Origin: Actinomycetota bacterium
GTDB lineage: Bacteria > Actinomycetota > Actinomycetes > Streptosporangiales > Streptosporangiaceae
Direction of reading: 5' to 3'
Length of the DNA stretch: 5,728 bases
NCBI GenBank assembly: GCA_003140115.1
Contig: PLIQ01000479.1
Coordinates: 9,833-15,560, forward strand
Shown here: piece after piece, positions 5,349 to 5,728 of the stretch
How positions within the stretch are numbered: position 1 is the stretch's first letter
Layout: every line of letters starts with the position of its first letter
Notes under the pieces: model-generated
Databases searched by the model: none
What the model was told of the DNA's origin: nothing
What the model saw: the letters and a program-made list of their open reading frames with translations, nothing else
Made by a program: the position numbers and the translations under genes

Positions 5349-5391
5349 ACGTATGCCCCGCGTCATCCCACACGGATGACCTGGTCAGCTC
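5227..5391 (-). pseudogene. Fragment of an archaeal-type (DUF234-containing) ATP-binding protein
   Basis: A minus-strand open frame, bounded by stops at 5392-5394 and 5227-5229, contains VWDDAGHTFSAQVLGAHF then EELCREFAWREGTLL. The pattern TFxAxVLGxHFEELCRE followed by a Trp/Arg-rich region is what I associate with the start of the DUF234 nuclease-like region at the C-terminus of archaeal-type ATPases, which are also common in actinobacteria. About 40 codons are recognisable (about 5376 down to 5262). The upstream ATPase domain and the rest of DUF234 are absent. It lies in antisense to the tail of the dehydrogenase stub, and the two similarities meet at about 5252-5265, suggesting a join there. 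It is a dead fragment, not a gene. Confidence 0.5.
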
Positions 5392-5468
5392 TCAGCCGAC
5401 CATGCGAATAGCCGATGGTGGGCGCCAGGTCGTTGAGCATCGCCGCCGTGGCGTTGCGAGCGTACGAC

Positions 5469-5512
5469 GATTGCGCAGCCGACCCCGGTGAAGCGGGGCC
5501 GGCTGCGCAATC
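5469..5512 (-). terminator. Large terminator-like hairpin downstream of the peptidase gene
   Basis: The arms 5469-5487 and 5494-5512 are 19 nt each, pair at 18 of 19 positions (A5482 against C5499 is the mismatch) and enclose a 6-nt loop, GTGAAG. It lies about 55 bp beyond the ancestral stop of the minus-strand serine peptidase (5568-5570), where its terminator is expected. There is no T-run on either side, and the symmetry would allow it to work in both directions. Confidence 0.7.
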
Positions 5513-5567
5513 CGTAAGCGAGAGCCGTAAGCGGAAGCCGATACTCGGCCGGGCCGCTGAAGAGCCG

Positions 5568-5728
5568 CTACAGATCGGCCATCGCGTCGTACAGCGACTC
5601 GGCGTTGTTGCCGAAAGTAGGCGGAGAAGATGTACCCGGGCAGCGACGAGTAGATGAAGTCGTTGACCCCGTCGATGTACCCGAACTCCCCGTTGAACGA
5701 CATCAGCCACGGGCCGCCGCTCGAGCCG
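5568..5728 (-). pseudogene. Trypsin-like serine peptidase, C-terminal end, frameshifted (runs off the right edge)
   Basis: On the minus strand the window edge enters at GSSGGPWLMSFNGEFGYIDG, the active-site block of trypsin-like peptidases. The Ser codon at 5719-5721 is the catalytic nucleophile in GxSGG. It continues VNDFIYSSLPGYIFSAYF. The frame then goes wrong: read directly it gives Arg/Gln-rich sequence. Removing one base from the AAA run at 5614-5616 restores YFGNNAESLYDAMADL and a TAG stop at 5568-5570, the expected ending for secreted actinobacterial trypsin-like proteins. So one inserted base, 16 codons before the natural end, replaces the C-terminal helix with a long foreign tail (to 5392). 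His and Asp of the triad, and any signal peptide, lie outside the window. The cause could be a recent mutation or a sequencing error. The large hairpin downstream fits its terminator. Confidence 0.85.

Noticed and set aside
5512..5533. Direct repeat CCGTAAGCG (5512-5520 and 5525-5533)
   Set aside because: Only two 9-bp copies beside a hairpin; too little to call a repeat element or attachment site.

Overview
The window is GC-rich throughout, with strongly GC-biased third codon positions and protein families common in filamentous high-GC actinobacteria (LmrA/YxaF-type TetR regulator, glutaryl-CoA dehydrogenase, trypsin-like secreted peptidase, MTGPEH-type small protein). It most likely comes from an actinomycete chromosome, probably an accessory or poorly conserved part, because intact genes alternate with gene debris. 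Genus cannot be told from the sequence.

Left part (1-2000): the 3' part of a gene of unknown function runs in from the left edge and carries a CPxC pair at its visible start. It is followed by a non-coding stretch and a short ORF with a good ribosome binding site whose N-terminus resembles the actinobacterial MTGPEH small-protein family. Converging on it from the minus strand is a wrecked glutaryl-CoA dehydrogenase 3' end: two homologous blocks remain, in different frames, with about 70 codons missing between them. A complete minus-strand gene of unknown function (136 aa) follows.

Centre (2000-4460): the best-preserved and most interesting gene is a 427-aa protein that joins an N-terminal GNAT acetyltransferase-like domain to a classical-clade AAA+ ATPase domain with all core motifs but no aromatic pore-loop residue. 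A 12-bp perfect hairpin lies about 110 bp after its stop. Next is a 98-aa YdhR-like alpha+beta-barrel protein with a perfect AGGAGG ribosome binding site.

Right part (4460-5728): a complete LmrA/YxaF-type TetR regulator lies on the minus strand, with an inverted-repeat operator candidate in its divergent upstream region. The gene it should control, a zinc-type medium-chain alcohol dehydrogenase, is only a stub of about 30 recognisable codons with an intact start and RBS. Its homology ends next to a minus-strand fragment resembling the C-terminal (DUF234-type) part of an archaeal-type ATPase. The right edge holds the 3' end of a trypsin-like serine peptidase (GSSGGPW active-site motif), with a single-base frameshift 16 codons before its original stop, followed by a 19-bp (one mismatch) terminator-like hairpin.

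The intact genes do not form an obvious operon or pathway; each appears to be its own transcription unit. The one functional link the sequence supports is TetR with its operator and the truncated dehydrogenase. No RNA gene, CRISPR array, insertion sequence or transposase was recognised.
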